A program made the translations under genes and the position numbers. The notes under the pieces were generated by a model, which ran no database searches, was not told the DNA's origin, and saw only the letters and a list, made by a program, of their open reading frames with translations. Below, in pieces: positions 52,823 to 61,806 of a stretch of DNA of 64,000 nt. Each line of letters starts with the position of its first letter. Within the stretch, counting starts at the first letter, position 1. Origin of the DNA: Bog-473 sp963770645 (lineage in GTDB: Bacteria; Actinomycetota; Acidimicrobiia; Acidimicrobiales; RAAP-2). The stretch covers positions 1,116,001 through 1,180,000 of the forward strand of contig CAVYQL010000003.1 in the NCBI GenBank assembly GCA_963770645.1, read 5' to 3'.

Positions 52823-53824
52823 CTACCTATGCCGGTCGACCTTGCCGATGGCGTGGAACCACGCCAGCGTGGCGGCCAGGCCCTCGTCGAGCGAGATAGG
52901 GCTGTAGCCGAGACGCTTGTAGGTCTTGGAGTCCTCCAGGTTCTTGCGCTCGGGAGTCTGCTTGGCCGCCTTCTTGGCGATTGCGATGAGCGTGGGCCCG
53001 AAGACCTTCAAGAGTTCGGGGTCGTCGGAGGGCTCGACGTCGATGACCTCGCGGTCGATGCCGGCCAGCCGGCACATGCGGGTGGACGCGTCCGCCGTGC
53101 TCACGACGTCCTCGGGCCGGCCGTCAAGCATGTAGCGCTCTCCGGCCACCCCCTTGTCAAGTGCCAAGATGCACCCACGGGCGATGTCCTCGCCGAACAC
53201 CCAGCTGACCGGGAACTTGAGATAGCGCTCGATGCGCCCGCGCGCCGCGGACAGCAGCACCCGGTTGAAGCTCGTCATGCCGAGCGCGTTGCTGGCAACC
53301 GGCGACGGTCCGAAGATGGCACCGGGATGAGCGCTCACGACGTCCCTGCCGTTGGCGGCGCGGGCCATCGCGTCGTTGAAGGCGGCCATCTTGGTCAGGG
53401 TGTAGGGATCCTGGCTGGGGTTCTTCGTGACCGGGGCGTCTTCGCGGTCGAGCCCGCCGGCCGTGTCGAAGAACGTCCCGGTGCTCACGGCGACCACTCG
53501 GCCGAGGTCGAGCGCCTCCGCAGCATCGAGCACGTTCTTGGTGCCGCCGACGTTGACGGCCTCGAAGTCGGCCATGTTCTGGCTGGCGCCACCGAGGAGC
53601 GCGGCACAGTGGATGGCGACATCGCTTCCCGTGGCCGCACGCAGCACCGCGTCGGGGTCGGTCACGTCGCCGGTCACCACCTCGACACCGAGTGCAGCCA
53701 GCGGGGCGGTATCGGCGGTCTCCCGGGCCAGCGCCCGGACGCGGTCGCCCCGTTCCGCCAACTGCTTGCAGACATTGGCGCCGGCGAGCCCCGTGGCTCC
53801 CGTCACCAGGACGGTCTGGCTCAC
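52823..53824 (-). CDS. NAD-dependent epimerase/dehydratase (extended SDR)
   Basis: A 333-residue extended SDR. Cofactor motif TGATGLAGANVCKQLAERG near 8, catalytic YTLTK near 140, and a PGAIFGPSP phrase typical of the 3-beta-HSD/epimerase group. It could act on a sterol-like, sugar-nucleotide or aromatic alcohol substrate. Its end is followed after 1 bp... the upstream AhpD-like gene stop and this gene are close, suggesting an operon. Start fits the conserved N-terminus. Confidence 0.85.
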   Translation of the reverse strand: MSQTVLVTGATGLAGANVCKQLAERGDRVRALARETADTAPLAALGVEVVTGDVTDPDAVLRAATGSDVAIHCAALLGGASQNMADFEAVNVGGTKNVLDAAEALDLGRVVAVSTGTFFDTAGGLDREDAPVTKNPSQDPYTLTKMAAFNDAMARAANGRDVVSAHPGAIFGPSPVASNALGMTSFNRVLLSAARGRIERYLKFPVSWVFGEDIARGCILALDKGVAGERYMLDGRPEDVVSTADASTRMCRLAGIDREVIDVEPSDDPELLKVFGPTLIAIAKKAAKQTPERKNLEDSKTYKRLGYSPISLDEGLAATLAWFHAIGKVDRHR

Positions 53825-53825
53825 C

Positions 53826-54407
53826 TCAGGCGTGCAGCGACGGCTCGCTGAGCGCCGAGTCGACCTGGTCAGGGCTGAAGGGGATCACCGGGGGCGACTG
53901 TCCGAACACGTCGAGCGTGTGGATGAAACGGTGCAGGCCCATGGAGCCGGCACAGGCGAAGCCGAGCTCGATGATCTGTGCCGCCGTGAAGTGCTCACCG
54001 AGGCGCCGGTAGAACTCGTCGTCGATCGCGTGGTGGTCGGCCGACAGGAGATCGAGGAATTCAACGGCCAACCGCTCCTGCTCGTTGAGGTCGCCCCCGC
54101 CGGGTGCGATGAGGCAGGCCACGTCCTCGTCGGTGATGGAGTCGTGCTTCCTCGACTGCATGCAGGGCTGGCACTCGCCCAACTGTGCGCTCCTGATTCG
54201 CAGCAGTTCGAGGATACGGCCCCCCAGCAAAGAGCCTTTGCCCATCACCTGACGCGCGGCGTTGGTCATCAAAATCTGCTGCGTCTTGTAAGCGAAGATC
54301 TGCAGCGGGATGGGCGTGGCGTAGAGGCCTTCATCCACACCCTCTTCGATGATCCGCCGCGGCTCCGGCGCCATCTGGTCCAACGGAATCGGCTCGATCC
54401 TGGGCAC
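53826..54407 (-). CDS. Carboxymuconolactone decarboxylase / AhpD-like protein
   Basis: A 193-residue helical protein with the AhpD motif ECQPCMQSRKH (E78, C79, C82, H88), implying a CxxC redox-active site or peroxidase-like activity. Many such genes sit in aromatic or lipid catabolic clusters. The GTG at 54407 gives a normal length and follows a G-rich SD; the frame is open through the divergent SDR start, where an in-frame ATG at 54491 would overlap. Its stop abuts the epimerase start (53824) so they are co-transcribed. Confidence 0.85.
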   Translation of the reverse strand: MPRIEPIPLDQMAPEPRRIIEEGVDEGLYATPIPLQIFAYKTQQILMTNAARQVMGKGSLLGGRILELLRIRSAQLGECQPCMQSRKHDSITDEDVACLIAPGGGDLNEQERLAVEFLDLLSADHHAIDDEFYRRLGEHFTAAQIIELGFACAGSMGLHRFIHTLDVFGQSPPVIPFSPDQVDSALSEPSLHA

Positions 54408-54483
54408 ACAACCCCCCAACCGCTCCCGGGTCTCCCCGGCAGAGCTCTCTGGTCCGACGTCGTCGCTACTGTACTGTCCGCTC

Positions 54484-55290
54484 GTGCCCATCGATCCCTC
54501 TTCCATCCTGCTCACCGACCGCGTCGCCGTCGTCACCGGCGGCGGCTCGGGGATCGGTCGTGGGATTGCGCGGGGGTTCGCCGCCTTCGGGGCCAAGGTG
54601 GCCATCTGGGAGCGCCATGAGGACACCGCGGCCGCGGCCGGCGATGAGGTCGGCGGTCTCGGCCTGCACGTCGACGTGCGCGACTCCGACCAGGTGGACG
54701 AGGCACTGGCCCGGACCGTCGCCGAGCTGGGGAGGGTGAGCATCCTCGTCAACAACGCGGGCGGCGTCTTCAACTCGCCCCTCCTCGAGACCTCCGAGAA
54801 CGGATGGGATGCGCTCTATCGGTCGAATCTCAAGCACGTCATCCTCTGCACCCAGCGGGTCGCCCGCCTGATGGTCGAGAACGGGATCGGCGGCAGCGTC
54901 ATGAGCGTGACCTCGATCGAGGGGGTGCGCGCCGCCCCCGGCTACGCCGCCTACGCAGCAGCCAAGGCCGGCGTCATCAACTACACCAAGACCGCCGCGC
55001 TGGAGCTGGCACCGCATGGCATCCGCGTCAACGCGCTGGCCCCCGACATCACCATCACCGAGGGGATCCGGGCCGTGGCCCCCGAGGGGACCGAGGAGGG
55101 GTTCGGGTACACCGTGCCCATGGGCAGGGCCGGCCACGTGGACGAGATGGCGGGTGCCGCGGTCTTCCTGGCGAGCGACCTCTCCAGCTACATCACGGGT
55201 CAGACGATCCACGTCGACGGAGGCACGCAGGCCGCCAGCGGCTGGTACCACAACCCCGAGACGGGCGTCTACGTCCTGGGGCCGTCGTAG
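54484..55290 (+). CDS. Short-chain dehydrogenase/reductase
   Basis: A 268-residue classical SDR: VTGGGSGIGRGIARG near 14 (cofactor), NNAGGVFN near 90, catalytic YAAYAAAKAG near 155-164 and PDITITEG. Starts with GTG; the intergenic 76 bp to the divergent AhpD-like gene must carry both promoters (possible TACTGT -10 at about 54470). It converges on the next SDR (stop to stop 7 bp). Substrate unknown. Confidence 0.92.
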   Translation: MPIDPSSILLTDRVAVVTGGGSGIGRGIARGFAAFGAKVAIWERHEDTAAAAGDEVGGLGLHVDVRDSDQVDEALARTVAELGRVSILVNNAGGVFNSPLLETSENGWDALYRSNLKHVILCTQRVARLMVENGIGGSVMSVTSIEGVRAAPGYAAYAAAKAGVINYTKTAALELAPHGIRVNALAPDITITEGIRAVAPEGTEEGFGYTVPMGRAGHVDEMAGAAVFLASDLSSYITGQTIHVDGGTQAASGWYHNPETGVYVLGPS

Positions 55291-55296
55291 AGGCGC

Positions 55297-56082
55297 TCAG
55301 CCCTCGCCGAGCCCGGCGTGGGCCGACATCCCTCCGTCGACCGCGATCATCTGTCCGGTGATGTAACGGGACTCGTCGGAGGCCAAGAAGACGACGACGT
55401 CGGCGATGTCCTCGGGCTGGCCGACTGACGGCGTCAGGGTGGCCTTGCCGAGGGAGGACACGATCGCCTCGGCGAGATGGGCGCGCACCGCATCGGTGAT
55501 CACCAGGCCGGGCAGGATCGCATTGACCCGGATGCCCTGCTTCCCGTGGCTGGTCGCCACGTACATGGTCAGCGCGTTCACCCCGGCCTTCGAGACGCCG
55601 TAGGCGGTGCGGGTGCGGTCGCCCTTCATTGAGGCGCCTGAGGACATGTTGATGATGGAGCCCCCGCCGCTCCGCATCATCAGGGGCACGGCGTGCTTGC
55701 ACATGAGCATCTGGCTGCGCAGGTTGACCTGCATCGTCCGCTCCCACACCTCGACGGAGAGGTCAGTCACCGCGGTGTCGGCGCTGAGGAAGTCCGAATC
55801 GGTCAGCGCCGCGTTGTTGTGCACGATGTCGAGACGGCCAAAGCGCGCCTCGGCCTCGGCCACGGTCGCGATCACCTGGTCCTCGGCCGAGAGGTCGGCC
55901 CGGAACGATGCCGCGGCACCGCCACTGCCCTCAATCGCCGCGACCACGCCGGACGCGGCGGTCTCGTTGATGTCGACGACCAGCACGGCGGCGCCTTCCC
56001 GCGCCATGGCGTGCGCCGTCGCTCCTCCGATGCCGCCACCACCGCCCGTGACGATGGCCACTTTGCCCGCGAGACGGTCCAT
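55297..56082 (-). CDS. Short-chain dehydrogenase/reductase
   Basis: A 261-residue SDR with VTGGGGGIGGATAHAMA near 10, HNNAALTDSD near 89, NMSSGASMKGDRTRTAYGVSKAG near 145 with the catalytic Tyr/Lys, and a FLASDESRYITGQMIAVDGG C-terminus. It lies 4 bp downstream of the phytanoyl-CoA dioxygenase-like gene on the same strand, so the two are one operon. It may oxidise the hydroxylated product; that is inference. Confidence 0.92.
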   Translation of the reverse strand: MDRLAGKVAIVTGGGGGIGGATAHAMAREGAAVLVVDINETAASGVVAAIEGSGGAAASFRADLSAEDQVIATVAEAEARFGRLDIVHNNAALTDSDFLSADTAVTDLSVEVWERTMQVNLRSQMLMCKHAVPLMMRSGGGSIINMSSGASMKGDRTRTAYGVSKAGVNALTMYVATSHGKQGIRVNAILPGLVITDAVRAHLAEAIVSSLGKATLTPSVGQPEDIADVVVFLASDESRYITGQMIAVDGGMSAHAGLGEG

Positions 56083-56086
56083 GTCG

Positions 56087-57076
56087 CTACGACCCAGCCC
56101 CGTCGGCGTCGCGCCAGGGGGTCAGGTCGAGCATCGGGTAGCGGGCGGCGACCCCCGCCAGTGTCTGGGACGTCCAGTACGGGTGGCCGGGCGCCGGGAA
56201 GCCCAGCACGGTCAACTGACGCAGGGTCGCTCGACCCACGAAGCGGTACCACGCCATGTCCTCTCCGGCGTGGGGCAGCGCCAGCGAACCGAGCCAGTCG
56301 GTGTCGGTCGGCTTGTAGGAGAGGTGCATCATGAACCTCGCCGAACCGGGCGCCTCCATGCGCACGCCCCGGTGATAGACCTCTGGGCGATAGATCAGGA
56401 TCGACCCAGCCGGACCCGACGCCGGCTCCTCAGCGGCGTAGAGCTCGGCGTACTCCACCATGTTGAGATAGGTGCGCTCCACCGGGATCTCCGACGTCAG
56501 GCGAAGGGGCACCATGCGGGTCGCCCCCGTCTCCGGGGTGACGTCGCTGAGGAACACGAACATCTCGAGTTGTTGGTAGCCCGGCTCATGACGAGGCACC
56601 ACCAGGGTGTGATTGCCGTAGTCCGCATGGAGCAGCTGCTCGTCGCTCAGGGCGCCCTCGGCGTACTTCGCGCTCAGCGAGGCCTGGTAGAGCCGAAGGT
56701 CCGTGCCCTCGACGTCGAGCAAGAACTCGGCCAGGTCGACGACACGGTCGTGCACGACCAGGTCGTTGAGCGCGGCGTCCTCGAAGGGAAATCGTGACAT
56801 CACCCGGTGGGAGTCGTCACGAAACGGTGCATTGCGGACCGGGTCGGCGTCGGTTGCGAACTCCTCGGCCGTGGGGAAGTGGGCCGGCATCGCCGCCTGC
56901 GCGGCCACCACCGCTTCGCTCGAGAAGAGCCCCTCGACCACACACCAGCCCTCGGTCTGCCATTGCTGCCTCGCCGCCTGGCTGATCGGCGGCGCGCTCG
57001 CGGGACGGTCACCGGAGCGTGACGGACTCGGCTCCCTGCGCAATTGCGTCGCGGCCACCGCTTTGCTTCTCCGCAT
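56087..57076 (-). CDS. Phytanoyl-CoA dioxygenase (PhyH) family oxygenase
   Basis: A 329-residue Fe(II)/2-oxoglutarate dioxygenase fold. The iron triad is H150 and D152 (LLHADYGNHT) with distal H235 (EVYHRGVRM), and R237 may bind 2-oxoglutarate. The family hydroxylates phytanoyl-CoA and diverse small molecules. The start ATG at 57076 is consistent with the other members, though the first 30 residues are basic and disordered and the real start may be later. Upstream of the SDR at 55297. Confidence 0.9.
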   Translation of the reverse strand: MRRSKAVAATQLRREPSPSRSGDRPASAPPISQAARQQWQTEGWCVVEGLFSSEAVVAAQAAMPAHFPTAEEFATDADPVRNAPFRDDSHRVMSRFPFEDAALNDLVVHDRVVDLAEFLLDVEGTDLRLYQASLSAKYAEGALSDEQLLHADYGNHTLVVPRHEPGYQQLEMFVFLSDVTPETGATRMVPLRLTSEIPVERTYLNMVEYAELYAAEEPASGPAGSILIYRPEVYHRGVRMEAPGSARFMMHLSYKPTDTDWLGSLALPHAGEDMAWYRFVGRATLRQLTVLGFPAPGHPYWTSQTLAGVAARYPMLDLTPWRDADGAGS

Positions 57077-57188
57077 CGGATTGATGATCGTTCAAATGTG
57101 TCTGTAGCGCACATTCAGCCACGAGGCGAGAGTCGATATCGTGCTCCAGACCGGGTCAACCGAGGAGCCCGAGATCCCAGGAGGAACG

Positions 57189-58091
57189 GTGCGCTTCATC
57201 CTTCAGTACCCCGAGGCCAGCGGGAGCGGCATCGACCTGCTCGACGCGGGCGCGATCGCCGACGTCGCAGCGGCGGCGGAAGACGCCGGATGGGACGGCA
57301 TCGCCCTCACGGAGCACCCCGCGCCCAGCAACAGCTGGCTCGAATCGGGCGGCCATCAAAGCCTTGATCCGTTCGTCGCGCTCTCATCAGCCGCCGGCGT
57401 CACGACGACGCTGGCGCTCGTCACCAACCTGAGCGTCATCCCGTACCGCAACCCCTTGCTTCTGGCGAAGAGCGCCGCCACACTCAACCGGATGTCTGAG
57501 GGCCGCTTCTATCTGGGCGCCGGTGCGGGATACCTCAAGTCGGAGTACTTCGCCCTCGGGGTGGACTTCAAGGAGCGAAACGCACTCTTCGAAGAGGCGC
57601 TGCAGGTGATGCGACTCCACTGGAGCGGCGAGCCCTTCGATTTCGAGGGACGCCACTTCTCGGCCCGCAACATCCGGGCGCTGCCTGCGCCCAGGCACAA
57701 CCGGGTCCCCATCTGGATGGGCGGCAACTCGGACGCCGCGCTGAAACGCGCCGCGACCTACGCCGACGGGTGGATGCCGATGACGGCCCCCGCGTCAGTG
57801 GCCAAGACGGCGCGCACGCCACCCGTCACCACGCCCGCGGAGCTCGAGGAGCGTCTCGGCGCCCTCCAGCGATTCGCCGGCGACCGCTACGAGGAGCTCA
57901 CGCTGATCCTGAGCTACTCGGGACCGAGCCTGGCCCATTTCGAGCGCGACGCTGAACAGATCAAGCAGCGCCTCGGGGAGATGGACGAGATGGGGGTGGA
58001 CTGGACGATCATCGGCCCTCCCTGGTCGCCGGCCCCCGGACCCGTCGAGTGGATCCAAGCCTTCGGGACGACATTTCTCCAGGATCCCTAA
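57189..58091 (+). CDS. Luciferase-like F420-type oxidoreductase
   Basis: A 300-residue LLM-family protein close to actinobacterial F420-dependent oxidoreductases: DAGWDGIALTEHPAPS near 35-50, NPLLLAKSAATLNRMSEGRFYLGAGAGYLKSEY near 97, and GGNSDAALKRAATYADGWMP near 180. The GTG at 57189 follows a strong aggagg SD; the frame opens 16 codons earlier. A hairpin terminator overlaps its stop codon. It may act on the same pathway as the neighbouring dioxygenase and SDRs. Confidence 0.9.
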   Translation: MRFILQYPEASGSGIDLLDAGAIADVAAAAEDAGWDGIALTEHPAPSNSWLESGGHQSLDPFVALSSAAGVTTTLALVTNLSVIPYRNPLLLAKSAATLNRMSEGRFYLGAGAGYLKSEYFALGVDFKERNALFEEALQVMRLHWSGEPFDFEGRHFSARNIRALPAPRHNRVPIWMGGNSDAALKRAATYADGWMPMTAPASVAKTARTPPVTTPAELEERLGALQRFAGDRYEELTLILSYSGPSLAHFERDAEQIKQRLGEMDEMGVDWTIIGPPWSPAPGPVEWIQAFGTTFLQDP

Positions 58092-58113
58092 GGGCGGCGA
58101 ATCGACGCCCTTA
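58089..58113 (+). terminator. Hairpin terminator overlapping the LLM stop codon
   Basis: taagggcg pairs with cgccctta around a 9-nt loop; the stem begins with the TAA stop of the LLM gene at 58089-58091. Confidence 0.75.
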
Positions 58114-58276
58114 ACCTCTCTGAGCTGGTCCGCTCGAGCTCGGAGCGGTGCGCCGGGCCGCGGCGCCACTTCCGGGGTTGGTCGCAGCGCGGTCTCGACG
58201 CTCAAGACAGGTCGCCTTCAGGCCGAATACCCAGGTGGACGTCTAGGAGACTGGCCGAGGACGGCTCGACGGCACT

Positions 58277-58513
58277 ATGGGAACGCTAGAAGGCACTATC
58301 CGCTTGGAGCACCGTACGAGCCAGCACTGGCGCGCACGGTTTGCGTGCGCGCTCGTGATCACTTTCGTCGTCGCCGCCTGTTCCTACGCCGTGACGTACC
58401 GGGCGCTGGTCGTCATATCGACACCGAGCGGGGCGGCATCGATCACCCCCGCCAAGCCCTATCCGGTGACGCCGTCTACTGCGGGGCCCGTCGTATCGCT
58501 GTCGGACCACTGA
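58277..58513 (+). CDS. Small membrane protein, hypothetical
   Basis: A 78-residue frame with one hydrophobic stretch (FACALVITFVVAACSYAVTY, about 22-41) and a Pro/Ser-rich tail. No family recognised and no clear SD. The stop lies inside the tandem repeat at 58507. It may be a small anchored protein or a spurious frame. Confidence 0.35.
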   Translation: MGTLEGTIRLEHRTSQHWRARFACALVITFVVAACSYAVTYRALVVISTPSGAASITPAKPYPVTPSTAGPVVSLSDH

Positions 58514-58534
58514 TCCACTGATCCACTGATCCAC
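58507..58534 (+). repeat. 8-bp tandem repeat
   Basis: ccactgat in three copies plus ccac, between the small hypothetical gene and the sensor kinase stop (58556). Its tga triplets fall in all three frames. Confidence 0.85.
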
Positions 58535-58555
58535 CGACCGACCCAGGGCGGATAC

Positions 58556-59998
58556 CTAGGCGACGGGAAGCGGCGCCGTCCACATTCGCAACGTCACGAC
58601 GAAACGCGAACCACCGTCGTACGTGAGCGGCGACTCGGCTCGGACGCTGCCACCCATGGCCGACGCCAGCTCCGCCACGATGGCCAGACCAAGTCCAGAA
58701 CCGATCTGCCGGTTCGGGCCGCGGTCGGCACGATAGAAGCGCTCGAACACGCGCTCGAGATCTCCGGGGCCGACGCCGGGCCCGTCGTCTTCGACCGTGA
58801 TCACACACTCCCCGTTGGCAGTGCGATCGATGAGCGAGACGGTCACGGTGGAGCGGGCAAACGCGAGTGCGTTCTCGAGGAGGTTCGCCAACAGCTGGGC
58901 CAGCCGATCCGGATCCGCCGCGGCCGGTAGGCGGAGGGACGGCGCGGCGTCGCCCGGAACCAGAGCCACGCCACCCTCTGGAACGTGCAGGACGATCTGC
59001 AGTCCGCTCTTGGCGGCGGCCGGCCGGAACCCCTCGGCCGTCGTGGAGACCACCTCGGCCGCGTCGGTGGGGCGCATGGAGATCGACATCTGACGCCCCT
59101 CGAGCTTGGTCAGGTCGAGCAGGTCGCCCACGAGGCGCTCGAGGCGTCGCGACTCCGCGATGATCACGTCGGCCGCCTTCCCGGTGTCCTCGATCGCCCC
59201 GTCTTCGATCGCCTCGGCGAAGCCGCGGATGGACGTGAGCGGCGTGCGCAGGTCGTGGGAGACGGCGAGGAGGAGCTGGCGCTCTCGGTCGCGGCTGTCC
59301 TCGAGCCTCTGCGCCATGTCGTTGATGGAGCCCGCCAGCGAGGTGAACTCGGGGTAGTCGCGGCGCCCAACCGCCACTCGGCTCTCCAGCTCGCCGGAGG
59401 CGATGCGGCCGGTCACATTCATCGCCTCGACCAGCGGGCGCGCCATGCGGCGCGACATCTGCCACGCCACGAGGGCCGCAACGAGCAACGCGGCGCCGCC
59501 CGCGATGATGAAGTAACCCCAACTCGGGCCGAGGCCCCCGACGTTGCGCGTCAACAACACCGCGAAGGTGCCCGCGAAGGGCACCCGGGAGCGCTCGTCG
59601 AGCTGGGTGCGGGCCTTGGCCGAGAGCGTGACGGGCGCGACGGCGTAGACCAGATTGCCGCTGCGACCCGATGTCGTCTGCCCTGACCGCACCGCCGCCG
59701 CGTCGATGTCCGCGGCCGTCAGGTCCTCGGGCAGCGGCGTCACCAGATTGCCCAGGCGGTCGATCCGGATGACGTTGGCGTCCTCGAGCCTGAGCGTGCG
59801 CCGGATGACGCTCAGCACGGCGAGGGAGCGGCCCCCGGTCTTGCTCGACGTCAGGGCGTCGGCTTGGGTGACCAGTTGCTGCCCGGCCTGGTTGCGTGCG
59901 GCGTCGCGAGTCAGGATCAAGCTGCCGGCGCCGGCGATGACGAGCACGACCGCGACGAGGCCGACCATGGCCAGCATCAGGCGGACCCGCATGGTCAC
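58556..59998 (-). CDS. Two-component sensor histidine kinase
   Basis: A 480-residue membrane kinase. TM1 is about 9-30, an extracytoplasmic sensor about 31-165, TM2 about 168-188, a HAMP linker (MSRRMARPLVEAMN), the H-box AVSHDLRTPL with His near 248, then N (LLENALAF), G1 (EDDGPGVG) and G2 (GSGLGLAIV) boxes. Starts with GTG overlapping the response-regulator stop (GTGA), so the pair is translationally coupled. The periplasmic stimulus is unknown. Confidence 0.93.
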   Translation of the reverse strand: MTMRVRLMLAMVGLVAVVLVIAGAGSLILTRDAARNQAGQQLVTQADALTSSKTGGRSLAVLSVIRRTLRLEDANVIRIDRLGNLVTPLPEDLTAADIDAAAVRSGQTTSGRSGNLVYAVAPVTLSAKARTQLDERSRVPFAGTFAVLLTRNVGGLGPSWGYFIIAGGAALLVAALVAWQMSRRMARPLVEAMNVTGRIASGELESRVAVGRRDYPEFTSLAGSINDMAQRLEDSRDRERQLLLAVSHDLRTPLTSIRGFAEAIEDGAIEDTGKAADVIIAESRRLERLVGDLLDLTKLEGRQMSISMRPTDAAEVVSTTAEGFRPAAAKSGLQIVLHVPEGGVALVPGDAAPSLRLPAAADPDRLAQLLANLLENALAFARSTVTVSLIDRTANGECVITVEDDGPGVGPGDLERVFERFYRADRGPNRQIGSGLGLAIVAELASAMGGSVRAESPLTYDGGSRFVVTLRMWTAPLPVA

Positions 59999-60672
59999 CC
60001 GAACCTGTACCCGACGCCCCACACGGTGACGAGCGGCAGGCCGGCACCGAGTTTCTTGCGCAGCTGGGCCACGTGGACGTCGACGGTGCGCTCGTCGCCG
60101 TACCAATCGGTGCCCCACACGCCGTCGAGCAGTTGCTGGCGGGACAGGGCCAGGCCGGCGTTGTTGACGAGGAACGCAAGCAGGTCGAACTCTCGGGTCG
60201 CCAGGGCTACGACCTCGCCGGCGCGACGCGCCTCGCGACGGCGCATGTCGACTTCGAGTTCTCCCATTGCCACGACCTCTTGGGGCGCTGGCCCTTCTCT
60301 GGTGCGCCGCAGGATGGCCCGGACGCGCGCGACCAGTTCGCGCGGGCTGAACGGCTTCACGATGTAGTCGTCCGCCCCGAGCTCCAGGCCGAGGATCCGA
60401 TCGACCTCGTCGTCTCGAGCAGTCAGAAAGAGGACCGGGACCGAACTGGCGGCTCGGATCTCGCGGCAGACATCGAAGCCGTCACGCCCGCCGGGCAGGC
60501 CGACGTCGAGGATCACGATCCAGGGATTTTCCTGCTTGAAGATCTCGAGTCCGCGCTCCCCGTCGGCGGCCAGCAGCACCCGATAGCCCTCCCGCCGCAG
60601 GTAGAGGTCCACCAGGTCAGCGATGTGCGGGTCGTCTTCCACCACGACGACCGTCCCGTTCTCGGTGCTCAC
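59995..60672 (-). CDS. OmpR-family response regulator
   Basis: A 225-residue DNA-binding response regulator. Receiver: acidic pocket E12/D13/D14, phosphoacceptor D56 (ILDVGLP), K106 (YIVKPFSP). C-terminal winged helix with LATREFDLLAFLVNN and TVDVHVAQLRKKLG. First gene of the two-component operon. A pair of direct repeats lies in the 169-bp gap to the divergent secreted-protein gene, which is a likely target. Confidence 0.95.
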   Translation of the reverse strand: MSTENGTVVVVEDDPHIADLVDLYLRREGYRVLLAADGERGLEIFKQENPWIVILDVGLPGGRDGFDVCREIRAASSVPVLFLTARDDEVDRILGLELGADDYIVKPFSPRELVARVRAILRRTREGPAPQEVVAMGELEVDMRRREARRAGEVVALATREFDLLAFLVNNAGLALSRQQLLDGVWGTDWYGDERTVDVHVAQLRKKLGAGLPLVTVWGVGYRFG

Positions 60673-60730
60673 GTATCTAGCCTCCCACCTGCGGCACCCC
60701 GAATTGCCGGAATGGGCTCGTCCCTTACAG

Positions 60731-60761
60731 AACCCTCACGTTTGCCGAATAAACCCTTCAC
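60731..60761. promoter_or_regulatory. Direct repeats near the two-component promoter
   Basis: aaccctcac (60731-60739) and aacccttcac (60752-60761) are 21 bp apart, two helical turns, between the divergent response regulator and secreted-protein genes. This is the geometry often seen for OmpR-type regulators. Confidence 0.45.
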
Positions 60762-60841
60762 CGGGTCCTGCGCATGATGGACTCTGTGGGCCGGCCCCGA
60801 TGCTGAGCGGGCCGTGCCCGACGAAGAGATGGAGGAGCACC

Positions 60842-61681
60842 ATGACACATGTGCGCACCAATCTGATCCGGCTGGGCACGCTCGCGGTTGCGTCCAGCGC
60901 TGTGCTGGCGGTCGGCGCGAATGCCGGGCTCGCCGCAGCTGCACAGTCGGGATCGAGCGGCTCGGCGAACAGCGGACCGACCACGCTCGCCGGCATCAAG
61001 GCTCAGGCGAACACCGAAATCACCAAGCGCGTGGACTCGTTGAACTCAGCCATTGCCAAGGCCAACGCGGCGAAGGGGCTCGGTTCGGGCCAGTCCGACC
61101 TCGTGTCCCACCTGAGCGCCGACATTGTGCCGCTGCAGCAGTTGAACCAGAGGATCCAGGGTGACACCTCGGTGAATCAGGCGCGCCAGGACTTCACGAG
61201 CATCTTCACCGGGTTCCGGGTCTATCGGCTCGTGCTGCCGGCGACGAGTCTCGCGGCCGCAGCGGACCGCGACACGGCCACCGCGATCCCGGTGCTGTCG
61301 TCGGATAGGACCAAGGCCCAGGGTTATGTCAACTCAGGCAACCAGGCGAAACTGCAGCCGCTGATCGACGACCTCACCACCGAGAGCACCAAGGCGACCA
61401 ACGCCACCAGCGGGTTGTCCGCCACGGTGTTGGCCTACACGCCCGCACAAATCAACGCGAACCGCAACCTGCTCAACCCGGCGAAATCGTCGGTGAAGAC
61501 CGCGCGTGGCGCGCTCGAAAAGGGTGCCTCGGACGTGATCCAGATCCGTCACGTCCTCAAGAGCGAGGGGACGGCGCACGCGGGACTGAGCCGCACCGGG
61601 CTGAAGGGCCTCGGTCGACACGGTCGGAAAGGGAGCGCCGGATCAGGTGGAGCCGGCAACGTGACCACCACGACCACGTAG
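60842..61681 (+). CDS. Secreted helical protein of unknown function
   Basis: A 279-residue exported protein: signal peptide about 1-34 (ending LAAAA), then a largely alpha-helical, Ala/Lys/Thr-rich mature part and a basic, Gly-rich tail ending TTTTT. There are no cysteines in the mature part. The family is unrecognised; such proteins are common beside actinobacterial two-component genes. ATG at 60842 has a clear aggag SD. It is divergent from the response regulator and probably under its control. Confidence 0.75.
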   Translation: MTHVRTNLIRLGTLAVASSAVLAVGANAGLAAAAQSGSSGSANSGPTTLAGIKAQANTEITKRVDSLNSAIAKANAAKGLGSGQSDLVSHLSADIVPLQQLNQRIQGDTSVNQARQDFTSIFTGFRVYRLVLPATSLAAAADRDTATAIPVLSSDRTKAQGYVNSGNQAKLQPLIDDLTTESTKATNATSGLSATVLAYTPAQINANRNLLNPAKSSVKTARGALEKGASDVIQIRHVLKSEGTAHAGLSRTGLKGLGRHGRKGSAGSGGAGNVTTTTT

Positions 61682-61693
61682 CAGCGCTCGCTC

Positions 61694-61733
61694 GACCCCA
61701 CCCGGTCCGGCGTTGCCGGTGCGGGGTGGGGTC
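61694..61733 (+). terminator. Terminator of the secreted helical protein
   Basis: gaccccaccc pairs with gggtggggtc, enclosing an inner ccggc-gtt-gccgg hairpin. It starts 13 bp after the stop codon at 61681. Confidence 0.75.
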
Positions 61734-61806
61734 CCGCGCACTACCCTCACCGTGACACGCCCGGTTGATCGGGGAGGCCGGCCGGGCGACGGAGGGATGG
61801 TGCGCC

